This document shows positions 26,303-39,300 of a stretch of 64,000 bases of DNA, piece after piece. This DNA comes from Mansonella perstans (Eukaryota; Nematoda; Chromadorea; Rhabditida; Onchocercidae). The stretch lies in assembly GCA_037074765.1 (NCBI GenBank), contig JBAMDO010000127.1, forward strand, positions 1-64,000. The letters are read 5' to 3'. Made by a program: the position numbers and the translations under genes. The notes under the pieces were generated by a model. The model had not been told where the DNA came from, did no database searches, and saw only the letters and a program-made list of their open reading frames with translations. Positions within the stretch are counted from its first letter, which is position 1, and every line of letters starts with the position of its first letter.

Positions 26303-29300
26303 TTACATTTTACTGGGCGCTTTTTGGCACTCTTAGGTCATCCATTATTTATTTTTTTGCGCACCCACCCCCTCATCCCCATTCCCATTTGCTTTTATTT
26401 ATTGTACAAAATTTCAAATTTAATTTTTCTCTTTTAAATTTGATTTAATTTTCAAAATTAGAAGAATAAAAAGGGCTTTAACTATAATCTTTTGATAAAG
26501 GTTTAGAAAAAGATTTTTTTTTCCCCACACACCCATCAATGATTAATTAAAGCAGATAAAAGGAATTGTTTGTTTGTTTGTTTTTTTTAAAGTAATTAAA
26601 AAATTTTTTCTTTTTTTTCTATAACTTTTAATTGTTATTTTATATTAGAGCGTTTTATTTTTATTTTTCAAATTTTAATTAGCTATTTTTTAGGGAAAAC
26701 AAAAAAACTTAAATTCAGATATAAATGAAATTTAAATTATTCAAATGCTTTAAAATTGAAATATTTTTTAATTTTATATTAAAAAAAAAGAATTCGTGCA
26801 AATTAAAGAAAAAAAGTTATGTTAATTAGTAATGAATTTTTGTTACTAACATTTTTAATTTTATTTGGTAAATATTTAATTTAGGAAAAATTAATTTGGG
26901 CAAGAATATTGTAATGTTTAATAATCAAATTTAAACTTCAGCCAAATTTCATCAGTCGCTTTTTTTAGAAATGACCATCAATATAGATTGGTCATTTCTT
27001 CCACAAATTTGAATTAGATTAATAAAAGAAAATAAATTAATGAAAATAATTATTTCATTTCAAAAAAAAAAGATAGGACATTTTAACAAAATAAATAAAA
27101 ATTTTGTTGAAATCTCATTAAAACTAATTGTGTGTAACATGGAAAGAAGAGAGAAAGAGAAAGGGAGAGAGAGAAGAAACGAAAAGAGTTACAAATTAAT
27201 TGGCATTTCATTTATTCTCATCTTCTCTACAAGGTCATCATTAAACGATGACAGATCGTTTTGACTGATCATCGAACTGTAAATTACCTGATAATAACAT
27301 TTCTTCTTTTCGCTTATCTTTCTTCCAATTCTTTTTTAATTTCAACTATTTAATTAATAATGTAGTACTGTGGTGTAAATTGTTACTCACTTCCTTCATT
27401 TCATTATTTTATCAATATTTTATTAATCAAATATTTCCCGATTGATCACGGGGGAGAATATTTGGTTGAAAAATTTTGACAAAGAAGTGCCTTTGAACTT
27501 CATGCCAAAGGTCAAAGCAGAAACTAATTTAATCAAGCATCAACAGACACGTCATGCTGCCTTTATGATAAAATCTTGATAAAAAGTGTTTGGTAAAAAA
27601 TTTTCCGCGCTAAATTTTCCCCGGGAAAATATTTGTTGCTTAGTAAATGTTATTATTACCCATATGGGCTTATTATATAATCATCAAATTAGAAGTGAAT
27701 TTTGAGTAAATATTTAGTATATTTAAATTTGCGTTTATTTTTATAGAAAGCATTTTTCATCAAAGAGGAACAAATTTATTTAGCAAATTAGCTAAATTAA
27801 ATTTTAGCCAATTTGCGCCAATAAATGGTTACAATTGAAAGTTCCATTTTGATTGTGCACTTTATGACACAATAGAATTAATTTTACAAAGGTCATAAAA
27901 TTACTTTTGCACTTTACTCAATTTATAGTTTAAATTTAATTAGATGTATTCCTTTATGTTTATTTTCTTTTTCTCTCTCTGTCTATCTGTTCATTCTATC
28001 TCTCTATAAACCTGTTTATTCTGTCCTTTTATCTATCTGTTCTATCTATTCTGATATGTTAAAGTTATCATTTTTATTTTATTCCTTACACTATTTATGT
28101 TTATTCAATCTCTGTCTCTCTCTCTCCCTCTCTCTCTCTCTCTATTTATCTGCTTATTCCATTTCTCCATCTATCTGTTTATTCTGTTCTTTTACCCATC
28201 TATTCTATCTTTATCTGTTTTCTGTATTCTATCCATTCTATCTATCTGCTCTATTTTATACTACCTCTCTATTAATTTACAGCCTTTTTTTTCAACTCTA
28301 ACCTTTTCTCTTGATGATATGTAAAATGCATCGATGTTGTTTATCATTCTTATCATTCTTGCTGTTATAATTGTTATCATTCTCATTGTTATCATTGTAA
28401 TCATTGGAGCATTTAATAACCTTCCAGAATGATTAATGATATATTCATAAAACACTTACCAGAATTTTACTTAAAATTACGTGCTTAATTAGAGAGTAAT
28501 AGGTGCCGCAAAATATCTTCAATTTATTGAAAAGATTTTTTTTTAAATAAATTTCAAAAAATTTTTAAAAATAATTTTTTTTTCATTATCATTGTTATCT
28601 TCATTTCATAAAAGATTTTAGAACTTTTCTTTTTCTCTCTCTCTCTCTCTCTCTCCCATCTTTTGTCCATTTCTTTTCAATTTAAAAAGTCAATAAGATC
28701 ATATCTCGAATGAATGCATTAAATAATAAAAGAGATAGAAGTGAGAGAGAGAGAAATGATAGGGAAAATGAAATGAAGGAGATTTGAAATAGAATTATAT
28801 TCAGATTTCTTCAGATTTTATCGAATAGTCCCATATGATGATGAAATTTAAAACTTAAAACTTATGGCTAGTTCTGGCTGAAATTTATCTTTATGATCCT
28901 TCAATAATTTTTCATCTTATGGCAATTTTTTTGCCAAACCATTCTATTTAAATTTTAATATTTAAAAAAAAAAACTAATAAAAGACAGCTATACACATTA
29001 AATCATCATTTCTTTATCGTAACTTTCTTATTACACTTATCTTGATTTTTTTTATTACTATTTTCATTTCTTGTTTTTCCATCTGATATCTTAATTTTTT
29101 TATCACTATTTTCTTAAAAGACAGCTGTACGATTAAATCTTTACTTCTTGCCTTAACTTTCTTATCACTGCTCTCTTAGCTATTTTCATTGTTGTTTAAA
29201 TGTCATAAATCATTACGATAATTAATGGCAGACATTAATTAGTGTATAATTAGCAACGGTACTATTAGTTTTATTGTTTTTGCTTACGCATTGATATTTC

Positions 29301-29345
29301 ATAAAATAAATAAATGAATGCATTCTTTTATTTTTTTTTTTTCAG

Positions 29346-29385
29346 AAATGAAAAGAATTTGAAAACAGATGTTACAGTTATAAAA
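29346..29385 (+). promoter_or_regulatory. Putative 5' leader of the FARP-like mRNA (trans- or cis-splice acceptor)
   Basis: A long T-run ending TTTTCAG at 29345 opens this exon 40 bases before the proposed ATG. It contains a 5-codon upstream frame (ATG at 29348, stop at 29360-29362). Nematode mRNAs are often spliced-leader trans-spliced at such sites. That it is trans-spliced here is inference. Confidence 0.4.
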
Positions 29386-29581
29386 ATGAGTTTACGACGA
29401 ATTGCACCTCATCAAATACGGTAAAGCTTCTTTTTTTTGCTCTCTCTCTCTCTCTTTTTCTCTTCCTCTCTGTGTCCTCTTCTTCTTATATAAATTTCCA
29501 AAAATTTTTCTTTTTATTCATTTATAAAAAATTAATGATAAATTTGAAATAATGATATATGTAATGTCATTATTCCGATCA

Positions 29582-29627
<46 letters not shown>

Positions 29628-32600
29628 ATAAAAAATTGCGATAAAAATTGGAATGAACAATGATTTTTTTCAAAATTGGAATGAATAACGATCATTATTC
29701 ATATTATACACCGGAATTTATTTCTTGAAAAACTTTTTTTAATATATGAGTAGTTTTTCAATCATAAATTAAACAAAATAAGCCTAATCTATTATCTTCT
29801 TTTTTCTAAATTTCGATCACTGGCGATGTTAATAAATTAAATAAAATAAGCCTAATCGATTATTTTTTTTTCTAAATTTCGATCTTTAGCGTTGTTAATA
29901 AGTTAAATAAAATAAGCCTAATCGATTATTTTTTTTTCTAAATTTCGATCTTTAGTGTTGTTAATAAGTTAAACAAAATAAGCCTAATCTATTATTTTCT
30001 TTTCTAAATTTCGATCTTTAGCGTTGTTAATAAGTTAAATAAAATAAGCCTAATCGATTATTTTTTTTTCTAAATTTCGATCTTTAGTGTTGTTAATAAG
30101 TTAAACAAAATAAGCCTAATCTATTATTTTCTTTTTCTAAATTTCGATCTTTAGCGTTGTTAATAAGTTAAATAAAATAAGCCTAATCTATTATCTTCTT
30201 TTTTCTAAATTTCGATCACTAGCGATGTTAAATTTTTTTATCACTTATAAAATGCCATCAATTGAATGGATCTCTTGCTGGAGTTTCAAAAAGATTTCTG
30301 GAATTTTTTTTTTCTTTTCATTTTGTTGATAAGAAATATTGTGGAAAAGAAAAATTCAATGTCAAAAACAAGTTAGAGAGCAAAAAATAGAACGAATAAT
30401 ATTATGTAAAGTAATTAATGATCAGATGAAATGAGACAGAGAGAGAGAGAGAAAGAGAGAAAGAGAGAAAGAGAAAGAGAAGTTTTTGTTAGTTTGTGTG
30501 CGAAATAATTTTGAAAGCATTTTGTAAATTAAAGCGATATATAACCAACCAAGCATTCATTCATTCATTGAGATAGCCATAAGCTTGTGTGTGTGTGTTA
30601 TTTACTTGGCTAATTCTTACAATTATCACACTCTCTAACAGTCCCCCAATGATCCCCGATGAACTAATATTTGGAAAGTATAGTTATAAGCAGCTGTTGT
30701 TCATCCTGCTCACAAATTCTCTCTCTCTCGTCATCTAAACCATTGCTCAATTTTATGCGGCATACAAATGAAATTTGAATACCACTCGCCCCTTTTTTTG
30801 TTTTTTTTTAATTCTTATTTCAATTAACATTTTTTGAAAATATATTTCTAAATTAAGTTTCATATCGAAAATATGATCATTTTTACTCTCTCTCCTTTCC
30901 TCTCTCTCCCTCTCTCTTTGCGTGTTTTTTAGGAGCACCAAAGATTACATTCTTATTTTTCTGTTCCACTTTTTTTCCTTATTTTAATAATATTTTTAAT
31001 TTCCAAAAATAATCTTGTAAAAAGTTTTTGGCTGCTGATTGTTTTTTCTTTAATCTAAAATAAGCTTAAGCCTAAGCCAAAGCCTGAGCTTAAAAAATCT
31101 TTCAATTATTGATATAATTTCAAATGACGGCCAAAAAATTTTTTTTTACAAGAAGTATTAAAAATCTTACACTTTTTCGTTCTTTCTGTTTTGTATGATA
31201 TTTCTTTGCAATTACTGAAAAATTTTTATTACAGTAAGATTTTAAATGATGTTCAGTTTTTTTTTTTTTTTTTTTTTTTTAAGAACTCATCAATTTTTTA
31301 AGCCTTTTTTTTTTACTTATTACAGGTTTATTTAAAACCCTAATTACTTAAGTTTTTTCTTCAGACAAGAAGAGTCAATAGAAATTGATTTCAATATTTA
31401 GAAGTAACTCAAAGGTGAAATAAAGTTAGGTAAAATTGAAGCTTCCCTCTCCTGCTCCCAATTAATGAGAATTGATATCAAATAAGTCAATACTGATAAA
31501 TATGAAATCATGACCTGAAAAATAAAGTATTGCTCTCTTTATTATCAAGTAATAATTAACTGGAATATCAGGTCAAGGCGTTTTTTTTTTTACGAAATTT
31601 TCAAGATATCTGAATGAGTGATAGATAATGTTTTGGCTTTAGCAAATATTTAAAAATAGTTCATTTGAATCTTTTTTATTTCTTTTCTAATCCCTAATTT
31701 CAATATAAAAAGGTAGGAGTGACAAATAAGAGTCTGTGAAAAGGTGAATTTTTCAAAAATTATTTCATTTAAAATTTTTTTTTAAATATTTTATTTTAAT
31801 TTTTTTTTTGTGCTCAAAAAGTTCGTGTATTATTATTAAGAATTGCATATTCGAATTATATAACCGAATTGTATAATCGAATTATACATCCGAATTGCAT
31901 ATTCGAATTGTATATTCGAATTGTATAATCGAGTATACAATTTTTTTTTTTTTATAACCAAAATTGTCATAAGAAGGATGTCTTTTTTGTTTTTTGAAGT
32001 ATCAGTTTGAAATTCTCTGACGTAATAGAAACAAAAGAGGACAAAGCACAGGAGGATTATATTGATGTGTCTAATTGATATGCGCAAAAGTTTTCTAACT
32101 CTTTCAAATTTTACAATAAATTTTTCAAAAAGTGCAAAATTTTTTTTTCCAACTAAATCACATATACTCTCCTTTCAAAGAAAAATCAAACTTTACTTCG
32201 TCGATTTTATTCGGTAACATTGGAATTGAATTATTTCAGTGAAACTTGACAGGAGTTTAATTATTTCAGTATTATTTGATAAAAATTTAATTATTTTAGT
32301 ACTATTTGATAAGAAATTAAATTATTTCAGTGTTATTTGAAATCAATGCATTTTTATTAAAATCGTTCTTTTTTTCTAAATTTAAAAGCGGTACGTTTTT
32401 TTTAATTTTAGAATTTCAAATCAGTCTTTCTAATTTTTTTTTCTTTGGAGCTCAAAATCAGCATGTGCTTTTTAAAATTTAGAAATCTAATTTTAGAATT
32501 TGAAAATTCATTCAATGGTGAAATGATGAATTGCCATGTCATGTAATTATTTTACTCCCTAAAAAAAACCAATCAGAGAAATATTTTGAATGAATTTTTT

Positions 32601-33308
32601 TTTGCACTTTTTTTTTGGCATCATTTCCTTTTCACATATTCTCTCAGTAATCATTTTTCGAGGATTTCTTGTTTTTTTGTGGCTTTAACTTTTTGAGCAA
32701 TGCCATGAATTTGCTGTTAAATTCTGTTTTGTTAGGTTGAATACGTGCTTAATTTAAAATTAAAAAATTAAACTTAAAAAGCCTATCGTAACATTTTGAA
32801 AAATTTTTTATCAGTTAAAATATTTGAAACTCCAATAAAATTATTTTTTCTTGTTAATTACAAATTTTTGATAATAAATTTGTTAAGAAAAAAGTGTCGC
32901 CTTGCAAAAATAAATTAATAAGTTAGCTTACAGAATCATATGTCCAAATAGCAGCATTACAATTATGCTTTTCATAGCTTGAAACAACTTTCAACACTAC
33001 TGTTTAGCTTCTTCATAAGCAGATAGGTACTTACTTATTTATAGAGAGTATAAGTTTAAAAAATGAAAGAAAAGGTTAAAAAATCTGGAATGATTAACAC
33101 TCCTAATAATGATACATTTTAGATTGCTCGGTAAGGGATCTTGACCTCATTACCTGACCCTGTCCTCATTAATCTTTGACCTCTTGTATTACACATCATT
33201 ATAATTATCATTCTTTCGCTATATTGAATTATGTTAAATTTCAGTGTTGCTTAATTGTTGCATTTTGTTTATTTGCTAATACAAATTTAAATTTACAATA
33301 TTCATATG

Positions 33309-33345
<37 letters not shown>

Positions 33346-36300
33346 GAGATCATATGACTATTGGTAAATTATCATAAATTTTTTTTTAAAAAAAAAAATT
33401 CAAATTTAATAGATTTAAATTTGAATTAAAATATTAAAAAAAGAAGAAATGATTTTATATGAGTAGAAAATTACAGATTAGAAATGAGTGGACCGGGAGG
33501 CGGTATGATACCAAAAGGTGTTGGGGCACCACCACCACCTGGAATGGATAATCGTCGCGGCAAATTGATGTGTATCAAAGTACGCATGCTTGATGATTCT
33601 GTTGGTGTATTTCATTTAGGGGTAAGTTCTTCTGTATTATTCTGTAATAAAATTTTTATCCTGCAAAGTGGGTAAGTGTTTATTATTTAATGTAAAAAGT
33701 TTATTTATTGGTGTAAAAAAAGTATTTAAATTAACTCAGCATAGCAATTTTTTTTCTTTTATTTCTTTTAATTTTTAAAATTTCGTTAATTAATTGAAAT
33801 TAATTAAAATTGGAATAATTGTAACTTTGCTCATTTGTTAATGAAAAAAATTGCAACAATGTAGAAATCTGAAAAAAAATTTTTTACTGCAAAATTCCCT
33901 TACAAGAAAAAAAATGTAGCATTACACCATCTATTCATACACTGCGAAGATTTATTGTAATGAATAATTAATAGTAATGAATAGTTAACAAAATTAATTA
34001 AATTAATTTTGAATAATTAATAATTGAAAATGAAATACTATGACTGCAGCATAAAGCACTTGGACAAGCATTATTCGATGAAGTATGTCGTCATTTAAAT
34101 TTACTGGAATGTGATTATTTCAGTCTTCAATTTACCGACTGCTATGGCAATCGCGTATGTTTGGTTTTGGTTTTTTTCTTTAAAATTTATTTTTTCACCC
34201 TCCATTTTACTCCAGCACTATATCATCTATTATGCTCTAGCTCAGAGGTAATTAAATATTTCAAAAATTAATTATTGCACTTTGGTTTTGGTCTTTTTCC
34301 AAAAATTAAGTAACATAAATTAATTAAGTAATTTATTACATTACATAATCCATCTATGCTAGCTTACAGTAATTAAATACTTTAGAATGAAATTATTAGC
34401 TTAAAGTAATTAAATAATAAATTACTTAATTAATTTAATGTTAACAATTTCATTTGAAACAAATGGCATATTGTTTGAATAAATTTTTTTAGTATTCTGA
34501 ATCACTTAGTTAATTAATGTTAATTATTATTTCAATTTGAAATAAACTATTTCTGTTCATTGGTTTTTTTTTCTTTTTTTTTTTTTTTTTTTTTATTGCC
34601 AAATACTATTAACATAAATTAACGGAAGTAATTTATGTTAATGTTATTTGAATAAGATTTTTTTTCAGTGTTGGTTAGATAAAGATAAGCCTATTTTACG
34701 ACAAATTACTACAACACATAGCGATGCTCGTTTCTATTTCATCGTTAAATTTTACACACCAAATCCATCGGATCTTGTTGAAGAATATACCAGGTGCTGC
34801 TTTGCTTTTTTTTTTAATTTTATTTTTCTAATGATTCTTTAAAATTTAAAAAAAAAAGTGCCAAAGTTACACGTTTATTTTATTTCTCAAATTTATCTCT
34901 ATTAAAATGTTTAATCGTAATTCAGAAATTCATCATAATCATGTGAAATCTCCAATAATCATGGTAGTATCAAATCTATAATGCATCATAATCATATTAG
35001 TTCTACAATAATCATGATCATATCAAATTATAATGTATTGTGTTGAATCCGCAATGAATTCATAATGAATCCATAATGCATCATAATCACATCAAATCTA
35101 CAATAATCATGACTGTATCAAGCTCATAATGCATCATGATCATATCAAATCTCTAATAATAATGGTAATATCAGATTATAATGCATTACGATCATATTAA
35201 ATCCATAATGCATCATAATCATATCAAATCTATAATAATCATGACCATATGTGAAATCTATAACAATTAATTAATTGTTCCAATTTTTCTTCTCTTTTTC
35301 ATTCTTATCTTCTTATCCTTATGTTAAACTTAATTATCTCAAATTATCACGCCTTAATTATTATCTATTGTTTTTTATACAAAAAGCAAATAGCTTTTTT
35401 TCAAGCAATCTGATAATGATTGTTGTTGATATTAAATAAAAAAAATTTTTTCCTGGGTAAAATTTCAATGTGAAATTTTAACATTTTTTTTCAGGTATTT
35501 ATTTGCCTTACAAATTAAACGTGATCTTGCAATGGGTGAATTATTATGCAATGAGAACACAGCTGCTCTTCTGGCTTCATACATTGTTCAATCGGATTGT
35601 GGTGATTTTGCACCGGAAGATTATCCGGATGATAGTTATCTATCAAGTGCACGCTTTATACCAAATCAAAGTAGCGAATTTCAGCGTAAAGTTATGGAGA
35701 ATCATAAAAAATTAATGTATGCATGTTTTTTTATTGAAATATTTCAAAACTTTTTTTTTTTGTTAAAAAGAATATTTGCATATTTAAATTTAAAATAATG
35801 AAAAAAATTTCAAGATTGATTACATATTGTAAATTAAGGTTGGTAATACTGTAATTGGTTTCATACTGTAAATTAAAAGTGATTGCATGCTGTAAATTAA
35901 AAGTAATTACATACTGTAAATTATGATTGATTACATGCTGTAAGTTAATATTAATTAAATACTGTAAATTGATATTGATTACATACTGTAAATTAATATT
36001 GATACATATTGTGAATTAAGATTAATTAAATTAGGGTTAATTGCATACTGTATTAATGTGGTTAATCAATGGAGAAGAAATGAATTGGAATTTTTTTTCA
36101 TTTCATAATTTGAAAATTAAATAATTACGAAATTTTTGCATATTTATTTTGATACATATGAAAACTTTATTACAATCACATACTTGTCAAAATGTAGACT
36201 TAAAAAAAAAAAAAAAAAAAACTGCCATTTAATGTTATTTGGCAATTTAAAAAATACTTTAAAAATATTGAAAAGAAAAAATTTTAGTGGTATGAGTCCT

Positions 36301-39300
36301 GGTGAAAGTGATTTCACTCTTCTTGAAACAGCTCGACGTTGTGATTACTATGGTGTAAAATTGCATGCTGCTAAGGTATTGTCTGGGAATTTTTAATTGA
36401 ATAATATAATAGAAAATCTTCAATTAACAAACTTAATATGACAGTATTGTCGTAAGATGATTTAACGATTTATTAATTAATAGATTTCACAATTATTCAT
36501 TCATTATTTTAATTACTTTGATAATCAAAATGATTTTGTGATAAATGATTTGAAAAATTTTATTCTTTTTTTCCAGGATGTAGATGGTAGCGAAATAGGT
36601 TTAACAATTGCTCATATGGGTATTCGGGTATTCCATCAATTTCAATGTGTTTCAACATTTTCCTGGGCTAAAATTCGGAAGTTGTCATTTAAACGTCGTA
36701 AACTACTGATCAAACTACATCCGGAAAGTCATGTAATGAATAATTTATTTTTGAAAAAAAAAATTTTTTTTTTCGATTCAAATTCATTCACGAAAAAATT
36801 TCAGTTAATTTATAAGGACAAAGAAAAAAGGAAAAGATACGTTAAAAAAGATCAAGATTATTTCAATTCAATTTAGATTTAAACAGATCAAAGCTGTTTC
36901 AATTTGATTTAAATTCAAAAAGATCGAAATTATTTTAATTCAATTTAAATATCGCAAATCAAAGTTATTTCAATTTATTCCTTTTTTTCTTTGTAATTTG
37001 GAAAATAACAAGCTAAGTCTAAACTATATTAAAAATATATTCATTCGGTTATTAAATGTTAAAATTTTCATTTCATATTTTAACAATCATCAGCTGTTTT
37101 TTTTTTTTTTTCATATACATTTCAGAAGCGCTAGAAAGATTACCGTAATTATGATTTAATGTAAACGATTTTTGTGGAAATAATAGTGAAGTAAATAAAA
37201 ATTTATGCAAATTTAAGAAAGTTACCGTATGCCATATTTTTTTTACTGTATTTTTTCTTTTCAAATTTTTGCAGCAATATTATAAAGAGACGATCGAATT
37301 TTTATTTGAAAGTAGAAATGAGTGTAAAAATTTCTGGAAGAAATGCGTCGAGCATCATACATTTTTCCGATGTATCGAAGTGTTACCGCTGAAGAAAACT
37401 CGTGAAGGTCGTTTATTCAGTAAAGGTTCTGCTTTTAGGTATATTGCTTTGAACTTTTCTAATTAGCTGATTTATTAACCTTTCGTAAGTTAATTAAGAC
37501 ATGTAAGTTAATTCTGGAAGTGTTAGGGATAAGTGCTAGAGTGGAAAAAATATGGCTTTTTTTAATCTTATGCAAAATTTATAATTTATTCGAAAAAATT
37601 AAAAAAATTTTTTTCCGCATTAATTAATTTTTTTTCCTTTTTCTATATTAATCAATTAATTAATTTTTTCTTTTTTTTAATGTTAATTTTTTTCTTTGTT
37701 GTTTGTTTGTTCTTACAGGTATCAAGGTAGAACTCAAAAGCAACTAATTGATTACATTCGTGAACATCGAAAACGACGTGAACCATTTACAAGGTTTGTG
37801 AAAAAAGAAAAAAAAATTTCCGGAAAGAGAAAATTTAAGAAATTTTAAAAGATCTTTTTTTGTGTTTTTTTTAGGCCGATTAAATCAGGCCTTTCATCAT
37901 CATCAAATGATCGATTATCACGGCCAACTTTCTATGATAACAGTCACCATCATACATATGCAACAGTAAGCGATCGATCAGTGAATTTAATTGGTGGTTC
38001 TTCTGCTACTTTACCAACTAAAAATGTACCGATGCGACATAGCATGAATGACAAACGATCAGCGATGATGAATCGTGGTTCATGCATAAGTAACCAGAGT
38101 TATGGTGGTCAAGTTAGTACTAGTGGTCAACAATTGAATGCAACAACAGGTACGATAAGTTACTTTTCCGGTGAAATAACACCAAGTAACTATGGTACCA
38201 CTAACAACAACAGCATTCGTAATCATCGACATCGAAATTCGCAAAATTATCCCAGTAATAGTAGTGCTGCAATGGTAAACGGTGAACGAATGTGTTTGAG
38301 TGATATGGAAAGTAATGATGTTAGTTCATTAGCTGCTACTGCAACTGGTGGTGGTATTATGAATTCGCGGTACAAACAACAGCAGTATGCTAATTTTAAA
38401 CCAGTGAAACAATCTACTGTGAAATCTATAAAAGCGGGAGCAATAGATGCAGTAACAGGTAATAGTAATAACAATAATATTGCAAATGAAACAAATAATG
38501 ATGATACGGTAACATCAGTATCATTACCAAATGTACATGATGATGATATGCAAATTATTTGTCGTGAATTTGAACTTAAGTGTGAATGTCCATCAAAATC
38601 GATATCTGGTGAAAATTTCCATGAACTACAACAAACATCACGTGATTATGATAATACAAGTGAGGGTTCATATAAATTATCGGATAATGAATTACGATCA
38701 GCACATTCCGATATTCAACATACACCAACATCAGTGAATCCGGTTTATGCTACAACATTTACAGCTAAACGTGTTGGTAATGTTATTGTCAAAAAGGTTG
38801 TTTCAAATACTCGTTCAACACCAAATACCACCGATGATGAAGAGTCATATGGTTTGAAACGATACGATAGTAGTGGTAGTAGAAGGAAAATTGAACCACG
38901 GTGTAATCAACAAGAATCAATTGCTAATTCAGGAAATGTTTATCAGCAAGAATTCTTGAAAAGTAATGAAATTGTGAGTGATGATAGAAATTTACACCAA
39001 CAACAACAACAACAACAATTCTACAACATCGTACGGAAGCATTGTTCATTATCCGCACCAGCTTCATATGCAGAATATCCATTACAACAAAAATTGATAC
39101 CTGTTGAGATTGATGGTCCAAATGTTAATTTGGCTGAACATAGAAAGTTAAGTGATAGGAAGGAAACTAATATGGTTTCAAAGGTTTCACATGGTACTAC
39201 GATACAATCAGAAACTTCAGCATCAGGATCTGATCGTCGTTGGCATATAAGTAATGAATCACAACCTTCTGTTTCATATACCATGAAGATGATGGAACCG

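Larger units (their letters stand above)
19601..29345. other. Gene-poor repeat-rich stretch upstream of the FARP-like gene
   Basis: No gene recognised. Holds ACT-type (21485-21735) and AAT/CAA-type (22520-23195) trinucleotide tracts, the ATCCAAT array (24650-24935), a tandem of ATTTAAGTAACTTTT-like units (25390-25640), a CA run (26240-26300) and CT/ATCT-rich tracts (27970-28260, 28630-28656). A block at 21360-21480 is slightly richer in G and C but gives no readable protein. Non-coding first exons and the promoter of the FARP-like gene may lie here. Confidence 0.6.

Noticed and set aside
29767..30235. Regularly spaced repeats resembling a CRISPR array
   Set aside because: Contiguous 64-bp units without unique spacers, inside an intron of an animal gene; a minisatellite.
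36136..36287. Plus-strand frame extending upstream of the 36288 exon
   Set aside because: It is intron sequence; the family match (MSPGESDFTLLETARR) begins right after the TTTTAG acceptor.
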